From: Elusimicrobiota bacterium
GTDB lineage: Bacteria; CG03; SLGR01; JAFGSA01
DNA: 49,928 nt
Assembly: GCA_016934855.1 (NCBI GenBank)
Contig: JAFGSA010000028.1
Coordinates: 1 to 49,928, forward strand
Direction of reading: 5' to 3'
Shown: positions 16,694 through 24,876 of the stretch, in pieces
Layout: each line of letters starts with the position of its first letter
Position numbering within the stretch: position 1 is the first letter of the stretch
The notes under the pieces: model-generated
What the model saw: the letters and a program-made list of their open reading frames with translations, nothing else
Database searches by the model: none
Told to the model about the DNA's origin: nothing
Translations under genes and position numbers: made by a program

Positions 16694-17167
16694 TCAGTCG
16701 ACGGTCTTGTCTCTCGCTCCGAAGAGGCCCACTATCCGCCAGCCGCGTTTTGTCTTTACGAAATTTATTGTTCCCGGGTATCCTTCCACATTGAGCACGG
16801 CTTTATTATCGCCTTCTTCGGCGAACTGGTACACGGTAAGTTCCGGATCGGGACCGAAAAGGACAACGCTTCTGCCGAAAACATAAGCCTGTTTCTTCGT
16901 CTTGTAAAGCCTGCTGTAAAGAAAATCTTCCTTATCGCATTGTATCCTGTCGAAGTTCTTTGCGAACCATTTCCAGTCTTCGTCGGTGAAGCATCTTATC
17001 GCGCGCCTGTAATTGCGCTGGTCCGCCACTATGCGCAATGTTTTAGCCTGCTCGATGTAAGTCCTGTAGGTCGCTTCCGGGGTACTGTAGTTAGCGAGGT
17101 TCTTCTGCTGGCAACTTACCGCTGTAAATGCCGTTATCAGTAATAAGATTGTTAATATTTTTTTCAA
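16694..17167 (-). CDS. Lipoprotein, NTF2/DUF4878-like size, function unknown
   Basis: With a TTG start at 17167 this is a 157-residue lipoprotein. The signal LKKILTILLLITAFTAVSC ends at a lipobox Cys (AVSC). The mature part begins with a Gln/Asn-rich stretch, then STPEATYRTYIEQAKT and a helix with RAIRCFTDEDWKWFAKNF, ending in a beta-rich region closing with RGWRIVGLFG. That pattern resembles small NTF2-like lipoproteins, but I do not assign a family. The longer reading starting at 17302 is rejected because its first 45 residues are hydrophilic and come from non-coding DNA. It lies 16 bases upstream of tilS. Confidence 0.7.
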   Translation of the reverse strand: MKKILTILLLITAFTAVSCQQKNLANYSTPEATYRTYIEQAKTLRIVADQRNYRRAIRCFTDEDWKWFAKNFDRIQCDKEDFLYSRLYKTKKQAYVFGRSVVLFGPDPELTVYQFAEEGDNKAVLNVEGYPGTINFVKTKRGWRIVGLFGARDKTVD

Positions 17168-17259
17168 TTCCTGATTTGCTCTCTGCTTTTCATTCAGTCG
17201 CTCGCTGACGCTGCGCTCATCATCCACCGGATGCGCTCGCTCCCTCATCCCCAGGAGAA

Positions 17260-17280
17260 CCGGAAAAATACTTTTTCCGG
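17260..17280 (-). terminator. Candidate hairpin downstream of tRNA-Met
   Basis: A 9-bp inverted repeat CCGGAAAAA / TTTTTCCGG with a 3-base loop lies 70 bases beyond the tRNA 3' end and upstream of the lipoprotein gene. It has no extra T tract on the minus strand. The surrounding 17168-17349 segment has no gene that I can support. Confidence 0.35.
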
Positions 17281-17349
17281 ACCTTTTAGTGTCGGGGGAC
17301 ACAGGGCCCGCTCACAACCATCGTTTCATTTTATAACAAATATCAAACC

Positions 17350-17426
17350 TGGTAGCGGAGGAGGGACTCGAACCCCCGACACGAGGATTATGATTCCTCT
17401 GCTCTAACCAGCTGAGCTACTCCGCC
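17350..17426 (-). tRNA. tRNA-Met (anticodon CAT), elongator type
   Basis: The minus strand gives a complete cloverleaf with encoded CCA. The acceptor is GGCGGAG paired to CTCCGCT (first pair G-U), and the D-arm is AGCTCAGCTGGTTAGAGC. The anticodon loop ATCATAA lies between GAGGA and TCCTC, and the T-arm contains GGTTCGAGTCC. The CAT anticodon with a paired first base fits elongator Met. A lysidine-modified tRNA-Ile2 has the same anticodon and cannot be fully excluded. Confidence 0.9.
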
Positions 17427-17469
17427 ACTCAAGTTAATAAATATAGTAAATTACGGCCTGTTTTTCAAA

Positions 17470-18156
17470 CTAAAAGGATTTGAACGCCCTGTAGAAGAAA
17501 TAAAGCGCCGCCAGTACTATCACCGCGCCGAATATCTTCTTTACCGTCACCATCCAGGTACCGCTCTTCGGAAGGGTGGATGTCAGTCCCGCGAAAGTAC
17601 CGACCGCTATAAGAAGAGTGCCGCAGCCGAACCCGTATACGAAAAGGAGGAGACCGCCCATGAGGACCTTCCTGCTGACCGCCACGAAAGAAAGTATGCT
17701 CCCCAGAACGGGAGTCGAACAGGGCGCTACAACCAGGCCCGATATCATTCCCATAATAAAAATACTGAAAGGGGTTCTGCCGGATTTACCCGGATCCATT
17801 TTTATGATGTTCAACAGCGGCAGGTTCAGCATATCCATCATGCTCAGCCCGAAAACGAGTATCACCGCGCCTACTGCCAGGTTCACCCAGGGATTGTACG
17901 CGGTGAGCCCGAATATGCTTCCGCTGAAGGAAGCCGCCAACCCGAGAACGGAATACATGACCGCCATACCCAGGACATACAATAGCGACAGGATAAAACC
18001 CCTGAGCCTGCTGTCGGACCTGGCTCCTATTATCCCTATCGTTATGGGTATCAGCGGGTATACGCAGGGAGTAAAACTCGTCAGCACGCCCGCCCCGTAA
18101 GAGAGCCATAAGGCGAGTACAGGGCTCTTATCGATCACCGACGCTATCTCAGTCAT
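17470..18156 (-). CDS. CcdA/DsbD-type thiol transporter membrane protein
   Basis: This 228-residue protein has six hydrophobic segments and belongs to the CcdA/DsbD transmembrane family, which passes electrons from cytoplasmic thioredoxin to periplasmic thiol proteins. The two redox cysteines are visible in mirror-image motifs: FTPCVYPLIP (Cys31, helix 1) and APCSTPVLG (Cys146, helix 4). It overlaps the glycosylase gene by 4 bases and ends an operon headed by the nitroreductase. Thioredoxin is encoded about 7 kb away. Its target (cytochrome c maturation or another pathway) is not visible here. Confidence 0.88.
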   Translation of the reverse strand: MTEIASVIDKSPVLALWLSYGAGVLTSFTPCVYPLIPITIGIIGARSDSRLRGFILSLLYVLGMAVMYSVLGLAASFSGSIFGLTAYNPWVNLAVGAVILVFGLSMMDMLNLPLLNIIKMDPGKSGRTPFSIFIMGMISGLVVAPCSTPVLGSILSFVAVSRKVLMGGLLLFVYGFGCGTLLIAVGTFAGLTSTLPKSGTWMVTVKKIFGAVIVLAALYFFYRAFKSF

Positions 18157-18788
18157 TTGAAAAAATATCCGGTCTCGCCGTACCAGAATAGCAGGTCCAG
18201 CGCGTCCATGGGTATCCCAGTGTCTTTTGAAAATCTCTTCATCTTCTTCTCTATCTCCAGATACCGTTTCCTGGTCAGTGTCTTGGGTATGTCGCGTATC
18301 ACCCCGTATTTTTTCAGCTCTTTGATGATATGCCGGTCAAGTATCGCAAGCCCAGAACCCCTGCCGATGTTTCTTAAAAAATGAGCGGCTTCCTTGAGCC
18401 CGTACCCCTTCACTTCCCTGACTAGTTTATCACGTAATAAAAATAAATCAACCTCGCTGTTTACAAACTCACTGACGCGCAGTCTTCCGCCGGCGGTAAA
18501 CCTGCGGCGCGCGTTCATTATGTAGCGCGCCTTGTTGTTGTAAAACCTCACTTTCCTGAGGTGCTTCTTTATGTTTTCCCCGGAACCGCTGTATAGGAGC
18601 GAGTTATCTACGAGCTCGCGTATCGCCGAGTCGCATACGACCGCTTTGCTCTGCGGGGTGAGCAGGCAGAAACAGAGCTCCGCGAATATTTTCCTGTCCC
18701 CGGAGTCCCCGGTCTTCCTGAACATCTCCAGCCGGCAGTCTATCTCCTTCTTCTTTTCTCTATACAGCTTCTTCAGTCTTTCAATCAT
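18153..18788 (-). CDS. Ogg2-type 8-oxoguanine DNA glycosylase/lyase
   Basis: The 211-residue helix-hairpin-helix DNA repair enzyme should excise 8-oxoguanine and nick the site. AELCFCLLTPQSKA near the N-terminus, the hairpin KGYGLKEAAHFLRNIG with its probable catalytic Lys, and GLAILDRHIIKEL with its catalytic Asp match the archaeal/thermophile Ogg2 type. The C-terminus LFWYGETGYFFK ends on Lys, as Ogg2 proteins do. It lies one base after the polyferredoxin gene and overlaps ccdA by 4, an unexpected operon for a repair enzyme. Confidence 0.9.
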   Translation of the reverse strand: MIERLKKLYREKKKEIDCRLEMFRKTGDSGDRKIFAELCFCLLTPQSKAVVCDSAIRELVDNSLLYSGSGENIKKHLRKVRFYNNKARYIMNARRRFTAGGRLRVSEFVNSEVDLFLLRDKLVREVKGYGLKEAAHFLRNIGRGSGLAILDRHIIKELKKYGVIRDIPKTLTRKRYLEIEKKMKRFSKDTGIPMDALDLLFWYGETGYFFK

Positions 18789-18789
18789 C

Positions 18790-20298
18790 TTACCTTACCG
18801 ACGGGTCTACCCTGATAGCCCGGACCGGACGTACCGGGCAGACGTTCTGGCACATACCGCAGCCGATGCAAAGGTTCTTATCAACTACTGGACAGAGGAA
18901 TTTCCTGCCGTTTATCTCCATCTCTACGGTTTTTATCGCCTTGTCCGCCACCGGGCAGTGTTCCTCGCAGACAAGGCAGTTGTCCTGACCCAGCCACGGT
19001 ATACACCTGTTCCTGTAAACGGAAGCGGTGCCGAGCGCAGTCTTCTTCTTGACCTCAGGGTCCAGCCGCGGTATGGCGCCCGTCGGGCAGACCTGCCCGC
19101 ACATCGTGCACTGGTACTCGCAGTACCCGATCTCCGGTACCAGCTGCGGTGTCCATACGCCCTCCAGCCCGGCACCGGTTATTACCGGCTGCAGGCCGTT
19201 GGTCACGCATACCCTCATGCAGTTGCCGCACCTGATGCATTTCAGCATTAACTCCCTGTCGTCTTTCACCCCCGGAGGCCTTATTATGCCTTCGGTCACC
19301 CTGCGCCCGCTCCGCATGCGGCGCCTGTTCCGCGCGCCCGCAAGCAGCGGAGCAAGAAGCAGGCCGGCGAATTTCAGAAAATCGCGCCTGGCCGAGTCCA
19401 GCTTTCCTGCCCCTTTCCTGAATGAAAAACTCACCGTGCCCGGCCGGCAGCCGTACAGGCAGTCCATGCATAGTATGCACTCTTCTTTCATATATGTATT
19501 GTCGGCCTTTATGGCATTCATCCTGCAGTCGGAAACGCACTTTCCGCAGTCCGTGCAGCCGGTTACCCTCCTGGCAAAAGGCGCTGCCCTGGAGACAAGC
19601 GCCAGTATGGCCCCCAGCGGACAGATCCCCCTGCACCAGAGACGCCGGGATACGGCCGGCAGGATTACGACGAACAGCCATAAACCGAATATCCCGGCCG
19701 CGTTGGGAAAATACTCGGAGCGGACGCCGCCGATAATGCCGCGGATCGCCCTGTACGCGGTCTGCAGGCTCTCGGGGAACCCCGTCAGGCTGAGTAACAT
19801 TTTAAAGAACAGCTCGTTGAGCCTGACGACGGAAGGTATCAGGTTCATTGAAATAAACCTGCCCGCTATCGTTATGGGGTCGAACCACCAGACAGCCTGT
19901 ATCCCCGCAAGAGCCAGGATCATCAGGACAGCCAGTATGCCGTATTTCACATATCTGAAGGAAGATAATTTCGGCTCTTTCTTCCCGTAAGGCAGTATCT
20001 TTTTGCGCAGGTATCCGGCTGCGTCTATCATGGAGCCCATAGGGCAGATCCATCCGCAGAAAAACCTGCCGAACACGGCAGTAGCGCCGATTATCAGGAT
20101 AACAGATACGGTTATATTAAGGACAGCCCTCGCCGCGAGGGATACTCCCGCGGCGGCAAGCACGTCGAACGCATAGAAAAACTTGGCGGCCAGGACCCAT
20201 TGCGACGGGTATATCGAGCGCCATATGAAGAGAACGAACAGGAAGAAGAACGCAGCCTGGGATAAGCGCCTTACCCCGGCCCATTTCTTCTGCTTCAT
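18790..20298 (-). CDS. NapH-NapG-like polyferredoxin fusion (membrane 4Fe-4S protein)
   Basis: The 502-residue protein has two halves. Residues 1 to about 290 are NapH/MauN-like: four to five transmembrane helices, the two Cys-Pro turns CGWICPMG and CRGICPLG, and two cytoplasmic 4Fe-4S motifs (CTDCGKCVSDC and CILCMDCLYGC). Then comes a twin-arginine-like stretch ARRDFLKFAGLLLAPLLAG, as at the start of a NapG. A C-terminal half follows with four more clusters (CIRCGNCMRVC, CEYQCTMCGQVC, CLVCEEHC and CIGCGMCQNVC). It likely carries electrons between the quinol pool or ferredoxin and the far side of the membrane. It overlaps DUF362 by 4 bases. Confidence 0.85.
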   Translation of the reverse strand: MKQKKWAGVRRLSQAAFFFLFVLFIWRSIYPSQWVLAAKFFYAFDVLAAAGVSLAARAVLNITVSVILIIGATAVFGRFFCGWICPMGSMIDAAGYLRKKILPYGKKEPKLSSFRYVKYGILAVLMILALAGIQAVWWFDPITIAGRFISMNLIPSVVRLNELFFKMLLSLTGFPESLQTAYRAIRGIIGGVRSEYFPNAAGIFGLWLFVVILPAVSRRLWCRGICPLGAILALVSRAAPFARRVTGCTDCGKCVSDCRMNAIKADNTYMKEECILCMDCLYGCRPGTVSFSFRKGAGKLDSARRDFLKFAGLLLAPLLAGARNRRRMRSGRRVTEGIIRPPGVKDDRELMLKCIRCGNCMRVCVTNGLQPVITGAGLEGVWTPQLVPEIGYCEYQCTMCGQVCPTGAIPRLDPEVKKKTALGTASVYRNRCIPWLGQDNCLVCEEHCPVADKAIKTVEMEINGRKFLCPVVDKNLCIGCGMCQNVCPVRPVRAIRVDPSVR

Positions 20299-21242
20299 AC
20301 TTTTTCCCTGACAACGAGTCCGGGGCTCACGCCGGTCTTCCCGAAACCCGCGCCGGCAGCTGCTTTTATGTACCCTATATCCATCGGGTCTTTCCCGACA
20401 AGCCTCGCGGACTCGGAATCCACCAGCACGAAATCCGTCCCGGCTATTATCGTATTGTATATCTTTACATCTTCCAGCCGCCCGCCCGTAGGACCGTTAT
20501 CGATGAGAACCCTGGTCGCATCCATTATATTGAGATCCGGCCTTATGTAATCAGCCAGGTGGGCCAGCTTGGTCGATATATCCCAATGCACGGTCCCCCT
20601 GTTGCCGCCCATCACTCCCATGAGGTTCTTCATGGATAAAGTAAGCCCGGTCAGCCGGTGGTGTTTAAGCACAGGCAGGTTTATAAAACAGTCCGCTTCG
20701 ACGGCGTCGCGGTATATAGGCCAGCCTTTAAGCGGGGAATCATACTTGAATCCGGCTTCAACATAGTTCCAGTCGTCTACATGAAAAACATCTGCGCCGG
20801 CTTTCCTCGCGGAATCAGCCACACCGCTGTTCTTATACGACCTTTCGGGATTGGCACAGCAGCGGTCAAAGACCTTCACTTTCCTCGCCCCCGCTTCGTA
20901 ACACATCTTTATGACTTCTTCAATTACCACGGGGTTGGTATTCGCGGCCTGTTCAGGCGTCCTGTCCCAGGACATATTCGGTTTGACTACCACCGTGTCC
21001 CCTTTTTTTACGAACCTGTTCATGCCTCCTACGGCTTCCACCGCCCGGCGCGTTACGGCCCGGTGGTCGGAACCCTGTATCACCGAAAGCACCGGCGCCG
21101 GGACCCCGGATGTTTCCGGCGCTTTTTCCGCCTGTAAAGGCTGTTTTCCCGAAGCGAAAAGCCTGCCGGATATCAATCCGAACATGGCAGACGCGAGTAT
21201 TTTTATGAACTGCCTCCTGGTCAGCGCGCTGAACAGATTCAT
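20295..21242 (-). CDS. DUF362 domain protein with Tat signal
   Basis: This 315-residue protein has a twin-arginine signal, TRRQFIKILASAMFGL, with Arg9-Arg10 before a hydrophobic stretch. It therefore probably folds with a cofactor before export. The rest is DUF362: VVVKPNMSWDRTPEQAANTNP, the CINL-like FINLPVLKHHRLTGLTLSMK and NLMGVMGG. DUF362 proteins often accompany ferredoxin domains and are of unknown function. ATG 21242 overlaps the nitroreductase stop (ATGA) and is chosen over GTG at 21248. The coupling to the polyferredoxin suggests a shared redox role. Confidence 0.88.
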   Translation of the reverse strand: MNLFSALTRRQFIKILASAMFGLISGRLFASGKQPLQAEKAPETSGVPAPVLSVIQGSDHRAVTRRAVEAVGGMNRFVKKGDTVVVKPNMSWDRTPEQAANTNPVVIEEVIKMCYEAGARKVKVFDRCCANPERSYKNSGVADSARKAGADVFHVDDWNYVEAGFKYDSPLKGWPIYRDAVEADCFINLPVLKHHRLTGLTLSMKNLMGVMGGNRGTVHWDISTKLAHLADYIRPDLNIMDATRVLIDNGPTGGRLEDVKIYNTIIAGTDFVLVDSESARLVGKDPMDIGYIKAAAGAGFGKTGVSPGLVVREKV

Positions 21243-21757
21243 GACCACCTCTCCATTTTCACTATATGGTCTATGTCCAGCCTGCTCTTCTTTGCTTTCT
21301 CAGCGGGGTTTTTCGGATATCCCACCGCCAGAAGTTCCACTACCTTAACGTCTTCGGGTATACCCAGTATCCTCTTGACCTCCTCCTCAAAGAAAGCCCC
21401 TACCCAGCAGGTCCCGAGGCCCTCTTCGACCGCCGTCAAAGTCATATGGTCTATGGCTATGGCGACGTCTATCGGGTAGCAGGCCTGGCCGCAGGTCATG
21501 AGATGACCGTCCGTCTCGGCGCAGCAGGCAATGACAACGGGGGCTTCGCTCACCATCTTCTGCCCCTTGGCCGCCCGCGAGAGCTTTTTCCTGGTCTCGC
21601 CGTCTTTTACGACGACGAACCTCCACTCCTGCCTGTTTGAAGCCGAAGGGGCCAGCCGCGCCGCTTCGAGTATCTTCCGCAATTTTTTCTCTTCTACGTC
21701 TTTAGATTCATAGCTGCGCACGCTGCGTCTTGTCTTTATAGCTTCGAATACATCCAT
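21239..21757 (-). CDS. Nitroreductase family FMN oxidoreductase
   Basis: The 172-residue protein has the family start FEAIKTRRSVRSYESK, then LAPSASNRQEWRFVVV, a CWVGAFFEEEVKRILGIPE segment and the closing VELLAVGYP. These are the FMN-binding and dimer elements of the small nitroreductases that use NAD(P)H to reduce flavin-accessible electrophiles. GGAGGAAAAT precedes the ATG. It heads the operon nitroreductase-DUF362-polyferredoxin-Ogg-CcdA. The substrate is not predictable. Confidence 0.9.
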   Translation of the reverse strand: MDVFEAIKTRRSVRSYESKDVEEKKLRKILEAARLAPSASNRQEWRFVVVKDGETRKKLSRAAKGQKMVSEAPVVIACCAETDGHLMTCGQACYPIDVAIAIDHMTLTAVEEGLGTCWVGAFFEEEVKRILGIPEDVKVVELLAVGYPKNPAEKAKKSRLDIDHIVKMERWS

Positions 21758-21775
21758 TTTATTTTCCTCCGTGTT

Positions 21776-21990
21776 TTTAAATAGTCGCCAGTTGCCCGTC
21801 TATAGCTGCTGGTAAGTTATTAAATAGCAAGATTCCAAAAGACAAAAACAAATCACAAATAAATTCCAAATTACAAATACTAAACAGATCCATGCCATCC
21901 TGCTATTTAGCAAATTGTTATTTATTTGAGTTTTGATGCTTGTGATTTGGTCATTATATATCACTAGCATCCGGTGCCCGGATAAGTCCG
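21776..21990. repeat. AT-rich modular intergenic repeat island 2
   Basis: There is no gene in the 239 bases between nitroreductase and rmuC. Left-hand words include TCGCCAGTTGCC, GCTGCTGGTAAG, ATTAAATAGCAAG, ACAAATCACAAAT and AAATTCCAAATTACAAATAC. The right half carries inverse complements: GCTATTTAGCAAATTG, TTGTTATTTATTTGAG and GCTTGTGATTTGG. The whole island is therefore a loose, imperfect palindrome. Word families are shared with islands 1, 3, 4 and 5. Confidence 0.75.
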
Positions 21991-21996
21991 GATTTT

Positions 21997-23034
21997 TTAC
22001 ACTTCTTTTTCCTTATCCTCTATCGCAGCCAGATCCTCGTTCAGTTCTTCGAGCTGCAGAGTGCTCTCGAGTTTTTTCCTGTACCTGTCTATGTGCGTGT
22101 CGGCTTTACGGAAAGATTCCGACGCCTTCGACAGGTTTTTCCCGATATCCTCGTAGTTCCTGTAAAATTGAGAGAAGGATTTCTGGACTGCCACGAGGTT
22201 CTCCTGAAGTTTCTTGGCACTCTTTACTATCTCTATGTTCTTTATTCCCATTACGAGTACCTGAAGGAACGCGTAGAAAGTGTTGGGGCTTACGGGTATC
22301 ACGTTGTTGGAGAGAGCATACTCGTATACGGCCGAAGGTTCTCCCAGGTAGTTCTTCTCGGCTATGGTCTCGTAGTATATCGCTTCCGACGGTATGAACA
22401 TCAGCGCGAAATCGGATGTTCCTCTCTCGGGTTTAATGTATTTCCCGTTTATGCTCTTTATCTGGTTCTTGACAGCCGTCTCGTGATCCTTCCAGTACCT
22501 TCTCTTATCTTCCGGATCCGGGGCCTCGCAATACCTCTGGTAATCGTCCCTGGGAAACTTAGAATCTATGGGTATCACTATGCCCCTCACCCTGACAACC
22601 GCGTCCACCTTCTTTCCTTCCTCTATCTGGTACTGTTTTTCCCAGATGTTCCTGGGAAGCACCCTTTCGAGCATCTCTTCGAGTATCGCCTCGCCGTAGT
22701 TGCCCCTGAGCTTGGGCGCCTGGAGCAGGTCCTTGAGCGACTGTCCCAGCTTATGGGCTTCCTCCTGCTGCTGCACTATCCTGTTTATCGTGCTGCCCAT
22801 GTCTTTTATAGTGTCTATGGTCTTTATGGCATGCTCGGATATAAGATCCTTTGACCGGTTAACTTCTTCCCGGGTCGAGTTGAGCTCATTGTGTATGCTG
22901 GACTGGAACTGGAGAAACTGTTCTTTCAGCGCAGCATCGAACCTGGAAGAATAATCAGGGGATCTCATCCGCTTAAGAAGCATGACAACAAGTATTATCA
23001 GTATTACAAGGAGTACAGCTACACCCCAGATCAT
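21997..23034 (-). CDS. rmuC: DNA recombination protein RmuC
   Basis: This 345-residue protein has one N-terminal transmembrane helix (residues 2-22), a coiled coil (about 35-105) and the RmuC nuclease-like domain, with LRGNYGEAILEEMLERVLP, the VIPIDSKFPRDDY motif and FALMFIPSEAIYYE. RmuC is linked to limiting DNA inversions and genome rearrangement. A second coiled region closes the protein. It lies 3 bases after the PEBP lipoprotein gene, and its downstream flank is repeat island 2. Confidence 0.94.
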   Translation of the reverse strand: MIWGVAVLLVILIILVVMLLKRMRSPDYSSRFDAALKEQFLQFQSSIHNELNSTREEVNRSKDLISEHAIKTIDTIKDMGSTINRIVQQQEEAHKLGQSLKDLLQAPKLRGNYGEAILEEMLERVLPRNIWEKQYQIEEGKKVDAVVRVRGIVIPIDSKFPRDDYQRYCEAPDPEDKRRYWKDHETAVKNQIKSINGKYIKPERGTSDFALMFIPSEAIYYETIAEKNYLGEPSAVYEYALSNNVIPVSPNTFYAFLQVLVMGIKNIEIVKSAKKLQENLVAVQKSFSQFYRNYEDIGKNLSKASESFRKADTHIDRYRKKLESTLQLEELNEDLAAIEDKEKEV

Positions 23035-23037
23035 AAG

Positions 23038-23592
23038 CTACTGCCTCGCATAGGTTCCCATGGTCTCAGCCTTGTCCAGAACATGACCGTCAATCTCCCT
23101 TATTATATCTCCCCTGGACGCGCCTTCCTCGAGCTCAAGCTCGAGTTCCAGGGCGTACAGCCTGAAGAAATACCTGTGCGTGCCGCTCGGCGGCGCGGGG
23201 CCGCCGTAATTGAGACCGCCCCAGCTGTTTGTCCCCTGCACTCCCATGTTCTGAACGTCTTCCGGTATGACCCGCGTATCGGCAGGGATGTTGAATAGTA
23301 TCCAATGGTCCCATACGCCGTAGGCATCCGGGTCGTCAGATATCAGGACCAGCGACCGGGTTCCCTCCGGAACGCCGTCTATCTCGAGCGGCGGCGATAC
23401 GTCCTTGCCGTCAGCGGTATACCTCGAAGGGATCCTTTCGCCGTAACCGAACGCCGTGCTTTTTATCTGCATGCTCCCTCCTTCAGCAGAAGACAGACTG
23501 CCGACCTGCTTCTCCCGGGCCCTGCAGCCGGCCGTAAAGACGAGTCCCGCCGCAAATATATAAGAAATGGTTCTGATCATCCGGTATCTCAT
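23038..23592 (-). CDS. YbhB/YbcL-type PEBP lipoprotein
   Basis: The 184-residue protein belongs to the phosphatidylethanolamine-binding (Raf kinase inhibitor-like) family. YTADGKDVSPPLEIDGVPEG, LVLISDDPDAYGVWDHWI and YGGPAPPSGTHRYFFRLYAL are its ligand-pocket motifs. A lipobox FTAGC (Cys23 from the first start) makes it an envelope lipoprotein, which is not the usual form. Start choice is open: ATG 23592 lies in repeat-like DNA, while ATG 23580 gives a cleaner signal (MIRTISYIF). Confidence 0.88.
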   Translation of the reverse strand: MRYRMIRTISYIFAAGLVFTAGCRAREKQVGSLSSAEGGSMQIKSTAFGYGERIPSRYTADGKDVSPPLEIDGVPEGTRSLVLISDDPDAYGVWDHWILFNIPADTRVIPEDVQNMGVQGTNSWGGLNYGGPAPPSGTHRYFFRLYALELELELEEGASRGDIIREIDGHVLDKAETMGTYARQ

Positions 23593-23599
23593 ATCTATC

Positions 23600-23775
23600 T
23601 AAACCCTGCCCAGCTGTAAGCTGTAAGTTATAAGCTGTAAGACCCGCACAAAGTTGCTGGTTGCTGGTCGCTGGTCACTAGTTGCTAGTAATTTATATGT
23701 ATTCAACTTTCAACTAATCTTATCTCACATCTGTTATCTGAAATCTGATATCTCTTATTATAACTTATAACCTGG
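23600..23775. repeat. AT-rich modular intergenic repeat island 3
   Basis: The gap between HPP and PEBP genes has no ORF. GTAAGCTGTAAGTTATAAG at 23616-23634 is an exact copy of 8978-8996 in island 1. It is followed by GCTGTAAGACCC and tandem variants of GTTGCTGGTTGCTGG and CACTAGTTGCTAG (to about 23688). That stretch closely resembles 49563-49612 in island 5. The right end has inverse words ATCTGAAATCTGATATC and TATAACTTATAAC. Confidence 0.82.
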
Positions 23776-23784
23776 CGCATTATA

Positions 23785-24285
23785 TCAAATAAGGTCTATC
23801 AGGTACGGCCTCAGTATTTCTTTTATCAGGACAATAAAGATAACCGCTCCTGTCATGAACAGCAGGTTTCTTACCTCCCACTGGTTCAGTACAAGCCCCA
23901 GCGCTATACCGGCAGCAGGCGCGTGCTCCGAATTTGTTATAACCATTAGAAAAATGGATACGCCTACCGAGAGCGCCGCGAATATAGTGAACGCGATCCT
24001 CCCGGACAGCAGAGGCAGCCCTATTCCCGAGATCAGCATATGATGGCACACTAGTCCGACACCCATGCTAACTATATATCCGCCCAGCATCACGCGCATG
24101 CGTGCCATATAGGATTTAGGCAGGCTGCATGCTATGAATACCGACGACCCCAGGCTCGCTATGAGCGCAGTGTGCGTCAGGACGTCGAGGAAGAGCAGTA
24201 TGTTTATCATCATCAGTACGGCTATGGTACACTGGAAAATGTAGTTGAAAGGCCTTTTAATGAAATGCGGGTCCAGTATTTCCAT
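23785..24285 (-). CDS. HPP family membrane protein
   Basis: This 166-residue protein has four to five hydrophobic helices. ALIASLGSSVFIACSLPKS (about residues 40-58) and the later EHAPAAGIALGLVLNQW are the signature areas of the HPP family; plant and cyanobacterial members have been linked to nitrite transport. The name-giving HPP triplet is not intact here. It lies 11 bases after the acid phosphatase gene on the same strand, but nothing else links them. Confidence 0.75.
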   Translation of the reverse strand: MEILDPHFIKRPFNYIFQCTIAVLMMINILLFLDVLTHTALIASLGSSVFIACSLPKSYMARMRVMLGGYIVSMGVGLVCHHMLISGIGLPLLSGRIAFTIFAALSVGVSIFLMVITNSEHAPAAGIALGLVLNQWEVRNLLFMTGAVIFIVLIKEILRPYLIDLI

Positions 24286-24296
24286 ATTAGATTATT

Positions 24297-24872
24297 TCAC
24301 CGCTGGGAATCTTTAATTATCTCCTCCGAGTATCTGCCCGGGTTGTATTTCTTTTTGTAAGACGAAGCCGTTGACCGGAGTATCCTGTATGGTTTGACGC
24401 CGGCGATCACGGAATCGTTCATGTCCGTATCCGAATCGCCGTAATAGATATCCAGTTTCAGTTTTCTCATCCTGCCGTCTTTTCCGTCAGGCTCGAAAAA
24501 AACAGCGGATCCCGGTATACCGAAAGTCTCCTCGATGAAAGCCTTAAGCTCCTCTCCGCCGGCCGAATCCCTTGAGGTTATTATAAAAACGTCGGCTCCC
24601 GCCGCCTGGTGGTCTTTAAGTATCCTGAAGGTTTTTTTCTTCACCTTGCTGTTTCCCCTGTCGGAAGAATTCACTACCTTCCAGAAGCCGGAAGAATAGG
24701 GCGCGCTGCCGCTGCCGAATCCCATGCTGAAGGCGGGGGTGCTGAAGAGAAGCGTGTCGTCCAGGTCAAACCCCACTCTCAGGCTGTCGTTAGCAGCCTG
24801 CTGCTTGGCGCACGCACTCGCTAAAAGCGCCGCAGCCAGTATCCAGGGAGCTAGTTTTATTAACCGGCGCAC
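24297..24872 (-). CDS. HAD-type class B acid phosphatase-like lipoprotein
   Basis: The 191-residue protein has a signal peptide ending in lipobox SAC (Cys21). HAD motif I is FDLDDTLLFSTP (Asp36 and Asp38), as in AphA-type class B phosphatases. Motif II is FIITSRDSAGG, and motif IV is YYGDSDTDMNDS. The phosphatase would act on phosphomonoesters outside the cytoplasmic membrane. It is followed by HPP and preceded by FmdB at a 4-base gap. Confidence 0.87.
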   Translation of the reverse strand: MRRLIKLAPWILAAALLASACAKQQAANDSLRVGFDLDDTLLFSTPAFSMGFGSGSAPYSSGFWKVVNSSDRGNSKVKKKTFRILKDHQAAGADVFIITSRDSAGGEELKAFIEETFGIPGSAVFFEPDGKDGRMRKLKLDIYYGDSDTDMNDSVIAGVKPYRILRSTASSYKKKYNPGRYSEEIIKDSQR

Positions 24873-24876
24873 GTTA

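Noticed and set aside
17168..17302. Longer start for the lipoprotein at 17302
   Set aside because: The added 45 residues are hydrophilic and would bury the lipobox signal. TTG at 17167 sits directly before the hydrophobic signal.
17350..17426. tRNA-Ile2 with lysidine at C34 instead of tRNA-Met
   Set aside because: The CAT anticodon is shared and tilS is near, but the sequence looks like elongator Met as I remember it. Tests for identity elements would decide, so Met was kept at 0.9.
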